From: Bacteroidota bacterium
GTDB lineage: Bacteria; Bacteroidota; Bacteroidia; Bacteroidales; DTGW01
Length of the DNA stretch: 64,000 bases
Reading direction: 5' to 3'
NCBI GenBank assembly: GCA_029572965.1
Contig: JAKPQD010000143.1
Span: forward strand, 89,270-153,269
Positions 42,766-50,942 of this stretch are shown piece after piece. The notes below the pieces were generated by a model. The model was not told where the DNA came from. It saw only the letters and a list, made by a program, of their open reading frames with translations, and made no database searches. Both the position numbers and the translations under genes were made by a program. Position 1 is the stretch's first letter. Each line of letters begins with the position of its first letter.

Positions 42766-43464
42766 ATGTTAAATATGATTGAAATAAATGACCTTCAGAA
42801 GGTTTACGGAAAGAAAGTGGCTTTATCCATAAATAGGCTCAACATCAGGGAAAAGGAATTTGTTGGGTTAGTTGGCAACAATGGAGCAGGGAAAACGACC
42901 ATGCTAAGTTTGATTTTAGATTTAATTGAGCCTACAAAAGGATTTGTAAAATCGAAAGGAATGATGGTGTCGGAGTCCGACGATTGGAAAAATTATACCG
43001 GTTCGTATTTGAACGAAGGCTTTTTGATTCCATTTTTAACGCCTTTTGAGTTTTTAGAGTTCATTGGTAATTTGCATGGAAAAAACCGTGCAGAGGTAAC
43101 CAACTTCTTAAAAGAAAATAACAGCTTTTTTACCGAAGAGGTTTCTTCAAAAAAATATAATCGGGAACTTTCTGCCGGAAACAAAAATAAACTTGGGATA
43201 TTAGCTTCGTTTCTTCCAGAACCAGAGATACTTATATTGGACGAACCATTTTCTAATTTAGATCCAAGTTCGCAATCATGGCTAAAGTCAAAGTTGAAAA
43301 AGCTCAACGAAGAAGGCGTTACAATATTGATTTCAAGCCACGATTTAAAACATGTTACAGAGATATGTAGCCGGATATTGTTGCTCGAGAACGGAACTAT
43401 TATAAAAGATACCAATACTAATACTGAGACTTTGGTCGAATTAGAGAATTATTTTAATGTTTGA
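42766..43464 (+). CDS. ABC transporter ATP-binding protein
   Basis: 232 residues (or 229 from an in-frame ATG at 42775, which fits the family start MIEINDLQKVYGKK). Walker A GNNGAGKTT, signature-like region LSAGNKNKLGILAS (a degenerate LSGGQ, common in ABC-2 exporters), Walker B ILILDEPFSNLD and the His switch (LISSHDLKHV). Pairs with the DUF5687 permease. Transcription seems to end at the hairpin at 43483. Confidence 0.93.
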   Translation: MLNMIEINDLQKVYGKKVALSINRLNIREKEFVGLVGNNGAGKTTMLSLILDLIEPTKGFVKSKGMMVSESDDWKNYTGSYLNEGFLIPFLTPFEFLEFIGNLHGKNRAEVTNFLKENNSFFTEEVSSKKYNRELSAGNKNKLGILASFLPEPEILILDEPFSNLDPSSQSWLKSKLKKLNEEGVTILISSHDLKHVTEICSRILLLENGTIIKDTNTNTETLVELENYFNV

Positions 43465-43482
43465 CAAATAAAGGTGGTAAAC

Positions 43483-43508
43483 AACTGTCATAGCTGTTAC
43501 AGTTTTTT
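43483..43508 (+). terminator. Short hairpin terminator after the ABC genes
   Basis: AACTGT and ACAGTT (six base pairs, 10-nt loop) followed by six T. Weak stem, but well placed. Confidence 0.55.
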
Positions 43509-43603
43509 GAAAATTCCTTACGAGAGAAAAATATCAGGATAGAAAACGAATGATAAGTTTGTGCTGAGCTGAGTAAATAAACGCTTTGAATCTTTTCATT
43601 TTT

Positions 43604-43903
43604 CTACAATTTGATAGAGAGCTCAAGTTGACCCCCTAATCCTAATTGTACAATTTTCTGCAGAGTTGAAATCCTAACTTCTTTGATATTGTTTTCAATC
43701 TTTGAAATATAAGATTTGGTTGTTCCTACCTTTTCTGCCAATTCGGCTTGAGTGAGTCCTTTTTCAAGTCTGGCTTCATGCAATAAAGCTCCAATTTTAA
43801 AATTTTCATAACCATCATCAAGTTCGTCCCTAGTTTTAGTTCCTTTTACTCCATAATGCTTATCTTTGAATTCATCAAGGGTCATTTTGCTATTTGTTTT
43901 CAT
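43604..43903 (-). CDS. XRE-family antitoxin (HigA-like)
   Basis: 99 residues. HTH_XRE domain at about 36-90: IGALLHEARLEKGLTQAELAEKVGTTKSYISKIENN. The N-terminal stretch (TLDEFKDKHYGVKGTKTRDELDDGYENFKIG) is typical of antitoxins partnered with Gp49-like toxins. It overlaps the toxin gene by 14 bp and comes second, the HigBA order. It should bind the toxin and repress the operon. Confidence 0.9.
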   Translation of the reverse strand: MKTNSKMTLDEFKDKHYGVKGTKTRDELDDGYENFKIGALLHEARLEKGLTQAELAEKVGTTKSYISKIENNIKEVRISTLQKIVQLGLGGQLELSIKL

Positions 43904-44240
43904 TTTCGTATTCCTCCTTAATTTTAAGGGCTCGTTCTATTTCTTTTTTGGGAGTCTTTTGCGTTTTCTTTTGAAATCCATTTGCAAGAATTATCAGTTT
44001 CCCATGGTCAAAAAAGCAAAAGATTCTAAAAATGTCATTGCCGAGTTTAATCCTAATTTCATACAATCCTTCTGTTGACTCGATATGTTTTAAAAATATC
44101 TCTGGAACTCTTTCTAATTCTTCTATCAGCTCAATTGTCCAAATAATTTTAGCTTTTACTCTTTCAGATTGTTTGATAAAGAAACTTTCAAAGTAATCTT
44201 TGTAGAATATTGCTGTCCTATATTTTCTTTTTGAATTCAA
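43890..44240 (-). CDS. RelE/HigB-type (Gp49-like, PF05973) toxin
   Basis: 116 residues. YEIRIKLGNDIFRIFCFFDHGKLIILANGFQKKTQKTPKKEIERALKIKEEY is the hallmark of the family. Such toxins cut mRNA on ribosomes. First gene of the pair. No sign of decay: both frames are intact. Confidence 0.92.
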   Translation of the reverse strand: MNSKRKYRTAIFYKDYFESFFIKQSERVKAKIIWTIELIEELERVPEIFLKHIESTEGLYEIRIKLGNDIFRIFCFFDHGKLIILANGFQKKTQKTPKKEIERALKIKEEYENENK

Positions 44241-44374
44241 ATGACAAAGTTATAAAATGTTTCACTTAGGTGCAACCTTTTCTTTTTTGTTCTAAAAAAG
44301 CAACTGGAGGGAATAAAGATTATTCTAATACTTTATTAAAAATTTTTAGGTAAAAGTAAAATACAACTTCAGAT

Positions 44375-44890
44375 TTATACCGGCAACTCCAAAATATACG
44401 TATCAAAATCCAGCAAATCCTCGAATAGTTCATCGGGGCTGACTTTGTACCAGTCGGGATAAAGCTGGCAAAGCTGGTTCCAAACCCAGGCATTGCCTTT
44501 GCTGCAATACACTTTTTTCATCGACTTGTTGCCAATCCATCCACCCCAGAGTTGATGAGGAATTTGAGCCAACAATCCTCCAACATCATAGCGTTTACCA
44601 ACCAGTGATTTGCTGAGCTCAACGTATTTGGCTGCATCAAAACTTAATCGAGGCCTTTTTACTACAACATTTACTGTATGAACAATGCTTTGCTCAATAG
44701 GGCGACATACTACACGCGGGAAAATAGCCTCATAGCATAGGATTCCGTCCTCTTTCACTTCTACCAATGAGGAATGGTTGAATTTTGACCGGGTAAATAT
44801 TTGTTCAATGCGGCCTACAGCAATGGTTTTTTCATATAGCAATGTATCTCCTGTACGTAGTTCGCTTCTGGTTATCTTTGGTGCTTTCAT
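44375..44890 (-). CDS. NlpC/P60-superfamily (YiiX/permuted papain-like) protein
   Basis: 171 residues. RTGDTLLYEK and FTRSKFNHSSLVEV (His candidate), then LVGKRYDVGGLL and KVYCSKGNAWVWNQLCQLYP (Cys candidate). This is the order of permuted NlpC/P60 enzymes such as YiiX/LRAT-like hydrolases. No signal peptide, so cytoplasmic. Possible amidase, thioesterase or acyltransferase; the substrate cannot be told. Monocistronic. Confidence 0.72.
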   Translation of the reverse strand: MKAPKITRSELRTGDTLLYEKTIAVGRIEQIFTRSKFNHSSLVEVKEDGILCYEAIFPRVVCRPIEQSIVHTVNVVVKRPRLSFDAAKYVELSKSLVGKRYDVGGLLAQIPHQLWGGWIGNKSMKKVYCSKGNAWVWNQLCQLYPDWYKVSPDELFEDLLDFDTYILELPV

Positions 44891-44988
44891 AATTTAAAGT
44901 ATTGATTTATACTTGTTAAAGCTATGAAAATTTGTAGATATTCCAAAGAAAACCACAGGATTTGATTTAGGAGAATTGCTCAGGGCTC

Positions 44989-45052
44989 TATTTCCCCTTC
45001 TTTACAAGGAGAGCTTGTCCTGCCTCAGGCAGGAGGTAGGGGTGGTATTGTT
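44989..45052. repeat. Dispersed GC-rich repeat downstream of the nitroreductase gene
   Basis: CCCCTTCTTTACAAGGAG is followed by CCTGCC-TCA-GGCAGG and GGTAGGGGTGG. Same general type as the other GC-rich repeats; lies in the 208-bp gap between two minus-strand genes. Confidence 0.55.
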
Positions 45053-45098
45053 AAATCTTGTATGTTTGATGCTCTGCTTTTGCTTTGCAAGGGCTGTT

Positions 45099-45659
45099 TT
45101 AATTCAATTTCAGTATTATTTCCTCCACTTCCTTCCTCATCTTTGGTTTTTGTTGTCTTTCCTTCAGGTCATCTGGCAATAATTCGTTATTGCCTGCATA
45201 GCCTAATGCAATAACTATGATTGGTTCGTATTCCTGAGAAAGTTGAAGTGCGTTTTTTAAAAGTTCAGCATCAAAGCCTCCCATGGGGTGAGTAACTAGT
45301 CCTTGGGCTGTAGCTTCAAGCATAAGCTGTATGTTTGCCATACCCGTGTCATGCCAGGCATATTTGTTTTTGACAATTGTCCCATTACGTTCGTATTCTA
45401 CTTGAGCAATGGATGCAATAAGTAAAGGAGCATCTTTTGCCCAACGCTTGTTTCCTTCTGTCAAAGAATTGTATATCTTTTCGTAAGTTACTTCTCCTTT
45501 CTTTCCATACATATATCGCCAAGGCTGAACATTATTGGCAGATGGAGCAAAGGATGCAGCTTTAAACATTTTATCTATAAAGCTTTGGTCAATATCAATC
45601 TCTGGATTGAAAGAAACAACGCTCTTTCGCGATTGAATGATGGTGAAAAGTTCCGACAT
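45099..45659 (-). CDS. Nitroreductase-family FMN oxidoreductase
   Basis: 186 residues, usual length. FTIIQSRKSVVSFNPE binds FMN phosphate; FAPSANNVQPWRYMY and LEATAQGLVTHPMGGFDAELL are family motifs, with IVIALGYAGN near the end. Reduces nitro compounds, quinones or related substrates with NAD(P)H. The in vivo substrate cannot be told. Single gene. Confidence 0.93.
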   Translation of the reverse strand: MSELFTIIQSRKSVVSFNPEIDIDQSFIDKMFKAASFAPSANNVQPWRYMYGKKGEVTYEKIYNSLTEGNKRWAKDAPLLIASIAQVEYERNGTIVKNKYAWHDTGMANIQLMLEATAQGLVTHPMGGFDAELLKNALQLSQEYEPIIVIALGYAGNNELLPDDLKERQQKPKMRKEVEEIILKLN

Positions 45660-45734
45660 ATTCTATGTTTTTAATTCCTTTTTGTTTTAGTAATAAAGAA
45701 TATTGATCAACTTTTTAGTCTAATTTTTTGATAG

Positions 45735-45873
45735 TTCCACCCCCTGCCCTCGCCAGCAGGGGAAAGCATTTATCGTATTCTTTCTAAATTATATCCAATG
45801 TACAATGAATAAATGTTTAATTCAAAGAAATGTCGAGAAATCCTGTCCCCCGCTGGCGGGGGTAGGGGGTGGA
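45735..45873. repeat. Inverted pair of GC-rich palindromic repeats upstream of nuoA
   Basis: TTCCACCCCCTGCCCTCGCC... (45735-45763) and ...GGGGGTAGGGGGTGGA (45845-45873) are inverted copies about 80 bp apart, as at 8685-8813. Confidence 0.8.
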
Positions 45874-46071
45874 CATTCTATCAGAAACGCAATTGTACAA
45901 TACAATCTCTAAAGATTGGTGAGCATTCATAGTCATTGATTATGGAAATGATACTTCAATAAATTAACAAAATAAATTTTTTTATTGTTCAACAATAAAA
46001 TTACTTAGCTGTTTCTTATTACAAATCAGCAATTTGAGAATATTCAAAAAATATTATATGCTACGTGTTAA

Positions 46072-46098
46072 TTGCCCGACAAAAACTTTTTACTTTTG
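46072..46098 (+). promoter_or_regulatory. Bacteroidota promoter of the nuo operon
   Basis: TACTTTTG (46091-46098) fits the -7 consensus TAnnTTTG; TTG at 46072-46074 is a possible -33 element, somewhat closer than usual. Predicted start of transcription near 46105, giving a leader of about 50 nt. Further upstream TTTTATTGTT/AACAATAAAA (45980-46000) is another inverted repeat. Confidence 0.6.
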
Positions 46099-46106
46099 TG
46101 GGTGCA

Positions 46107-46126
46107 ATTGTGAAACATTTCACAAT
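46107..46126. promoter_or_regulatory. Perfect CRP/FNR-type palindrome at the nuo transcription start
   Basis: ATTGTGAAACATTTCACAAT is a perfect 20-bp palindrome that contains TGTGA-N6-TCACA, the classical CRP-family site. It lies just after the -7 element, where a bound protein would block transcription. Confidence 0.65.
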
Positions 46127-46156
46127 AAATTTTGTTAATACCAAAAATCCTTTTGT

Positions 46157-46573
46157 ATGCCTACCATAGTCGTGTTTTTGCTGTATGTAATGGGAGCTGT
46201 TTTTCTGGTAGCTTTTATGTTAGGTGCATCACATGTGCTTGGCGAACGTCACGAAGCCCGTTTTCGTAATGAACCATTCGAATCGGGGATGCCGCTTACC
46301 GGAGATGCCAGGGTGCGTTATTCTGCTCATTTTTACATGATTGCCATGTTTTTTGTTATTTTTGATCTTGATGCAGCTTTTATTATCACTTATGCTGTAG
46401 CATATAAAGAACTTGGATGGCCCGGTTATATCGGAATTGCTGTATTTATTGGATTACTGATAGCTGTATTGGCATACGAATGGAAAATAGGGGCACTTGA
46501 TTTTGGGCCTAACGGCAAAAAGATTATTGGGGCTACTCCTAAGAATACCATAACGGAGAAGAGTTTAGAATAG
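46157..46573 (+). CDS. nuoA: NADH-quinone oxidoreductase subunit A
   Basis: 138 residues, three transmembrane helices. The loop after the first one, FESGMPLTGDARVRYSAHFYMIAMFFVIFDLDAAFI, is the ND3/NuoA signature with the FDLD/E motif. Part of the membrane arm at the junction with the quinone site. First gene of a 14-subunit operon (13 genes, as nuoC and nuoD are fused). A 74-bp gap with a repeat remnant separates it from nuoB. Confidence 0.97.
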   Translation: MPTIVVFLLYVMGAVFLVAFMLGASHVLGERHEARFRNEPFESGMPLTGDARVRYSAHFYMIAMFFVIFDLDAAFIITYAVAYKELGWPGYIGIAVFIGLLIAVLAYEWKIGALDFGPNGKKIIGATPKNTITEKSLE

Positions 46574-46647
46574 AGTAAAGAGCATAGAATAAAGAACCAA
46601 GATATTAAGATAACTTGATTCTTGACGCGAAATTAAAAATATAAAAA

Positions 46648-47286
46648 ATGAAATTTTCTCTCAATCCTGCCGAACGCGTTGGTATGGGCGACTACCCAAA
46701 ATTGTCGCTGGAGCAGGCTGTGCAGAAGTCGGTATTGTTTGCAAACCTTGATGACCTTATTGGTTGGGGTCGCAAATATTCTATTTTCCCTTTCGGTTTT
46801 GGTCTTTCTTGTTGCTTTGTTGAGTTTGCAACTGCATGGACAAGCCGTTTCGATATTGCACGCTTTGGAGCCGAAGTACTACGTGGCTCACCTCGTGAAG
46901 CCGACCTGATGATTGTGGCTGGCACTCCCTTTATCAAAATGGTACCTACTATTAAAAGGTTGTACGACCAGTTGATGGAGCCTAAATGGGTGATATCAAT
47001 GGGTTCATGTGCCAATTCTGGTGGAATGTACGATATATATAGTGTTGTTCAGGGTATTGATAAAATTATGCCGGTGGATTTATATGTTCCCGGTTGTCCT
47101 CCCCGCCCTGAGGCCTTCTTACATGGTCTTTTGTTGTTGAAAGAGTCTATAGGGAAGGAACAACGTCCGTACAGCTGGACAGTTGGGCCTCAGGATGTTT
47201 ATAAAGCTCAAAAGCCTTCGCTTCGTGACCTGAACAATGAGCGCCGCATGGCCGTTGACAAGCTTAAACCTGCCGACGAAATTTAA
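46648..47286 (+). CDS. nuoB: NADH-quinone oxidoreductase subunit B
   Basis: 212 residues. Ligands of cluster N2 are present: the adjacent Cys pair in GLSCCFVEF, Cys in [10 protein letters not shown], and Cys in [12 protein letters not shown]2 passes electrons to the quinone. [23 protein letters not shown] is also family-specific. The C-terminal 30 residues are charged and variable. Confidence 0.98.
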   Translation: MKFSLNPAERVGMGDYPKLSLEQAVQKSVLFANLDDLIGWGRKYSIFPFGFGLSCCFVEFATAWTSRFDIARFGAEVLRGSPREADLMIVAGTPFIKMVPTIKRLYDQLMEPKWVISMGSCANSGGMYDIYSVVQGIDKIMPVDLYVPGCPPRPEAFLHGLLLLKESIGKEQRPYSWTVGPQDVYKAQKPSLRDLNNERRMAVDKLKPADEI

Positions 47287-47310
47287 TTCTTGTAAAGTAA
47301 GTTTTGTATC

Positions 47311-49044
47311 ATGATAATTGATGAACTTAAAGCCCGGTTTGGCGCAGACAACATAAGAGAACAAAAAACATCCGATGGGATGCCTACAGCATGGGTCAAT
47401 GCTTCTGATATTCTTCGGTTGCTTGACTTTGTTAAAAATGGCATTTCAAAACCATATAAAATGCTTTACGACCTTACAGTCGTTGATGAACGTCATCGTC
47501 AATACAGGGATTCAATGCCTGCTGCTGACTTTTCTGTGGTTTATCATGTTACTTCATACGGTCGTAATGAAGATTTGCGTATTAAGGTAGCATTACACGG
47601 CGAATATCCTTCGCTTCCAAGCATTACCGGACTTTGGGCTAATGCCAACTGGTACGAGCGCGAAGCTTACGATATGTTTGGGGTTAAGTTTGAAGGCCAT
47701 CCTAATCTTCGTCGTATATTAATGTCTCAATCATGGAAGGGACACCCTTTGCGTAAGGAATATCCTGCAAGGGCTACTGAAATAGGGCCATTTAGCATGT
47801 CGGAAGATGAACGTACTGCTGCTGAAGAAGAATTGGTATTTAAACCTGAGGACTGGGGCTTGAAACGCAAGAGCGAAGATGCTGAATTTATGTTTCTCAA
47901 CCTTGGGCCTGACCATCCGGGGACACACGGCTTGCTGCGTCTTATTTTGCAATTGGATGGCGAAGAGATTGTAGATATTGTTCCTGACATTGGTTACCAC
48001 CATCGTGGTGCTGAAAAAATGGCCGAACGCCAAACATGGCACAAATATATCCCTTATACTGACCGTATCGACTATACTGCCGGTGTTTTGAACAACATGG
48101 CCTATCTGATGTCTGTTGAAAAACTTGATGGCATTGAGGTTCCGGCACGTGCTCAAATCATCAGAGTAATGACTGGCGAAATGTTCCGTATCATCAGCCA
48201 TTTATTGTGGTATGGCACTTTTGCACAGGACTTAGGCCAAATATCCCCGGTATTCTATACTTTCAATGACCGTGAACGTGTTTTTGATATCATATCTGCT
48301 ATTACCGGAGGGCGTATGCATGCTAACTGGTTCCGTATTGGTGGTGTGGCTCAAGACCTCCCTAAAGGCTGGCAGCAGATGGTGCTTGATTTTGTAAAAT
48401 ATTTCCCTAAAAGTATTGACGAATGGGATAAGGTAATTATGAGCAACCGCATCATCAAAGGTCGAACACAGGGTATAGGGGTATTTAATACTGACGAGGC
48501 TATAGAATGGGGTATTACAGGTCCTTCACTTCGTGCAACAGGCTTTGGTTGGGATTTGCGAAAGCAACGCCCTTACAGTGGTTACGAAAACTTTAAGTTT
48601 GATGTACCTGTAGGTAAAAATGGCGATTGCTACGACCGTGCCAGGGTTCGTATTGAAGAAATGCGCCAAAGTTTAAGCATTATTGAACAATGTGTTAAGT
48701 TGATGCCAGATGGGCCATACAAATCAAACAGTCCGCTTACCACTCCTCCTACAAAAGAAAACACTACAAAGGATATAGAAACTCTTATTCATCACTTCCT
48801 TAATGTTAGCTGGGGCCCTGTTATTCCTGCCGGCGAATCTATGGTGCAGGTGGAAGGGACTAAGGGCAGCAATGGCTATTATCTGGTGAGTGATAATAAT
48901 ACAGCGGCGTACCGTTGTAGGGTACGTACCCCGAGCTTCCCAAGTATCCAGATGGTCCCGTATATTGCAAAAGGCTATACTATTGCAGACTTGCTGGCTA
49001 TTTTAGGGGCTGTTGACTTTGTATTGGCCGATTTAGATAGATAA
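47311..49044 (+). CDS. nuoCD: NADH-quinone oxidoreductase fused subunits C and D
   Basis: 577 residues. The N-terminal NuoC domain (about 1-170) has [25 protein letters not shown] and HPLRKEYP. The NuoD domain (about 185-577) begins [19 protein letters not shown] and has [33 protein letters not shown] and the end [10 protein letters not shown]. The fusion also occurs in E. coli and other bacteria. NuoD forms the quinone pocket (conserved His and Tyr). 24 bp after nuoB. Confidence 0.97.
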   Translation: MIIDELKARFGADNIREQKTSDGMPTAWVNASDILRLLDFVKNGISKPYKMLYDLTVVDERHRQYRDSMPAADFSVVYHVTSYGRNEDLRIKVALHGEYPSLPSITGLWANANWYEREAYDMFGVKFEGHPNLRRILMSQSWKGHPLRKEYPARATEIGPFSMSEDERTAAEEELVFKPEDWGLKRKSEDAEFMFLNLGPDHPGTHGLLRLILQLDGEEIVDIVPDIGYHHRGAEKMAERQTWHKYIPYTDRIDYTAGVLNNMAYLMSVEKLDGIEVPARAQIIRVMTGEMFRIISHLLWYGTFAQDLGQISPVFYTFNDRERVFDIISAITGGRMHANWFRIGGVAQDLPKGWQQMVLDFVKYFPKSIDEWDKVIMSNRIIKGRTQGIGVFNTDEAIEWGITGPSLRATGFGWDLRKQRPYSGYENFKFDVPVGKNGDCYDRARVRIEEMRQSLSIIEQCVKLMPDGPYKSNSPLTTPPTKENTTKDIETLIHHFLNVSWGPVIPAGESMVQVEGTKGSNGYYLVSDNNTAAYRCRVRTPSFPSIQMVPYIAKGYTIADLLAILGAVDFVLADLDR

Positions 49045-49159
49045 CACGGCTCCCCAAAGGGGAAGAGATGGGCTATAAAAAATGATAGTGAATATTAACA
49101 AAAAATAAAAAAATTACCTTAAACTCCCCTCCTTTGGAGGGGTTGGGGGAGGCTTTTAT
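49045..49159. repeat. Pair of GC-rich repeats between nuoCD and nuoE
   Basis: CTCCCCAAAGGGGAAG just after the nuoCD stop and CCCCTCCTTTGGAGGGG with GTTGGGGGAGG before nuoE, with AT-rich DNA between. They lie inside the operon and could form hairpins in the mRNA, or lower transcription of the distal genes. Confidence 0.65.
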
Positions 49160-49624
49160 ATGTTAAGCGAAAAAGAAATACACGAAATTGAACACGAAAT
49201 TGGGTTATACCCTGTTAAAAGTGCTGCTTGTATTGAGGCATTAAAGATAGTGCAGGAGCATCGCGGTTGGGTATCTGATGAAAGTGTTAAAGATATTGCT
49301 GCAATACTGGAGATGACTCCTGAAGATGTTGATGGTGTTGCTACTTTCTACAATATGATTTTCAGAAAGCCTGTTGGACGTAATATTATTTTTGTTTGCA
49401 ATTCTGTTACCTGTTATATGATGGGGTATGAGAGCATTTATCAGTATATGTCCAAAAAATTAGGCATTACCTGGGGACAAACAACTTCTGATGGCCGTTT
49501 TACTTTGCTTCCCAATCCTTGTCTTGGCGATTGCGACCATGCACCTGCCATGATGATTAATAAAGATCATTACAACAGGATTAAACCTGAGATGATTGAT
49601 TCGATACTTGAAAAATACCAATAA
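49160..49624 (+). CDS. nuoE: NADH-quinone oxidoreductase subunit E
   Basis: 154 residues, thioredoxin-like [2Fe-2S] protein. Helical N-terminus (SAACIEALKIVQEHRGWVSD), then DVDGVATFYNMIFRKPVG, and cluster N1a ligands in VCNSVTCYMMG and NPCLGDCDHAP. With NuoF and NuoG forms the NADH-oxidising arm, so the complex uses NADH and not only ferredoxin. Confidence 0.97.
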   Translation: MLSEKEIHEIEHEIGLYPVKSAACIEALKIVQEHRGWVSDESVKDIAAILEMTPEDVDGVATFYNMIFRKPVGRNIIFVCNSVTCYMMGYESIYQYMSKKLGITWGQTTSDGRFTLLPNPCLGDCDHAPAMMINKDHYNRIKPEMIDSILEKYQ

Positions 49625-49642
49625 GTAGATATTCAGCTTATT

Positions 49643-50917
49643 ATGACAACAAAGCCGCTTACACAAAATATAAAACCTGACGGGACAGTTTGTTCGCTCG
49701 AGGAATACCTGAAAAATGGCGGGTACGAAGGAGCTCGCAAAGCTGTTAAAGAAATGGAAGGCGCTGCTGTTATCCAGGCTATTAAAGACTCGAATTTGCT
49801 TGGACGTGGAGGAGCAGGGTTTAATACCGGCCTGAAATGGTCTTTTGTTCGTCAGGATGATCCGAATGAACAGCGCTACATTATTGCTAATGGAGATGAA
49901 ATGGAGCCAGGTACCTTTAAAGACAGGTTATTACTTGAAGGCGATCCGCATCAGCTTATTGAAGGGATGATTATTGCTGCTCGTGCCATCAATGCTACTA
50001 AGGGGTTTATTTTCGTTAGATGGGCATATAAAAAAGCCCATAAACTGATACAAGAAGCTCTTGATGATGCATACAAGGCAGGATTGCTTGGCAAAAACAT
50101 TATGGGGAGTTCATTTAGCTTTGATTTATACTTGCATACCAGTGTGGGAAGATATATTTGTGGCGAAGAAACTGCACTTATCAATTCATTGGAAGGCAAA
50201 CGTGCCAATCCACGCTCAAAACCACCTTTTCCACAGGTGAGTGGCTTATTTGGCAAGCCTACTATTGTTAATAATATTGAAACTTATTGCAATCTTCCAC
50301 ATATCATCAAATATGGTTCAATCTGGTTCAAGGAATTGAGCAAATCTGGCGAAGGCGGAACAAAGCTTTATGGCGTAAGTGGCAGGGTTAAGAATCCCGG
50401 GTTATGGGAGTTGCCTTTAGGTACTACCGTTCGTGAGCTTTTGGAAGTTCATGCTGGCGGGATGCTTGATGGATATAAATTCCGTGGATTATTACCCGGA
50501 GGTGCTTCAACTGACTTTTTGGTTGAGGAGCATCTGGACACTCCAATGGACTTTTCATCTGTTGCAAAGGTTGGAAGCCGTATGGGTACAGGAACAATGA
50601 TTGTCATGGACGACAAAACCTGCCCTGTTGCTTTTGTGCACAACCTTATTCGCTTTTTCTCCAACGAATCATGTGGATGGTGTACTCCTTGTCGTGACGG
50701 ACTTCCCTGGGTGGAAAAGATTTTGACAAAGATTGAGGCCGGAGAAGGCGAAGAAAAAGATATTGACATTTTGAAATTTCATACAAAATACCTGGCCCCT
50801 GGAAATACTTTCTGTGCTTTGGCCCCTGGCGCTATGGAACCATTGCAGAGTGCTTTGAAGTATTTTGGCGAGGATTTTGAAAGGCATGTGAAGGAAAAAC
50901 GCTGCTTTTATAAGTAA
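49643..50917 (+). CDS. nuoF: NADH-quinone oxidoreductase subunit F
   Basis: 424 residues. FMN and NADH binding: LGRGGAGFNTGLKWSFV, then GDEMEPGTFKDR and ICGEETALINSLEGKRANPRSKPPFP. The N3 4Fe-4S cluster ligands are in ESCGWCTPCRDGL plus a later Cys (NTFCALAPGAMEP). Oxidises NADH. 18 bp after nuoE. Confidence 0.98.
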   Translation: MTTKPLTQNIKPDGTVCSLEEYLKNGGYEGARKAVKEMEGAAVIQAIKDSNLLGRGGAGFNTGLKWSFVRQDDPNEQRYIIANGDEMEPGTFKDRLLLEGDPHQLIEGMIIAARAINATKGFIFVRWAYKKAHKLIQEALDDAYKAGLLGKNIMGSSFSFDLYLHTSVGRYICGEETALINSLEGKRANPRSKPPFPQVSGLFGKPTIVNNIETYCNLPHIIKYGSIWFKELSKSGEGGTKLYGVSGRVKNPGLWELPLGTTVRELLEVHAGGMLDGYKFRGLLPGGASTDFLVEEHLDTPMDFSSVAKVGSRMGTGTMIVMDDKTCPVAFVHNLIRFFSNESCGWCTPCRDGLPWVEKILTKIEAGEGEEKDIDILKFHTKYLAPGNTFCALAPGAMEPLQSALKYFGEDFERHVKEKRCFYK

Positions 50918-50942
50918 TATTTGATTTAGCGAATTATTATAT

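Noticed and set aside
43604..44240. A defence island around the toxin-antitoxin pair
   Set aside because: Only this one pair is present; neighbours are an ABC exporter and an NlpC/P60-like protein with no known defence role.
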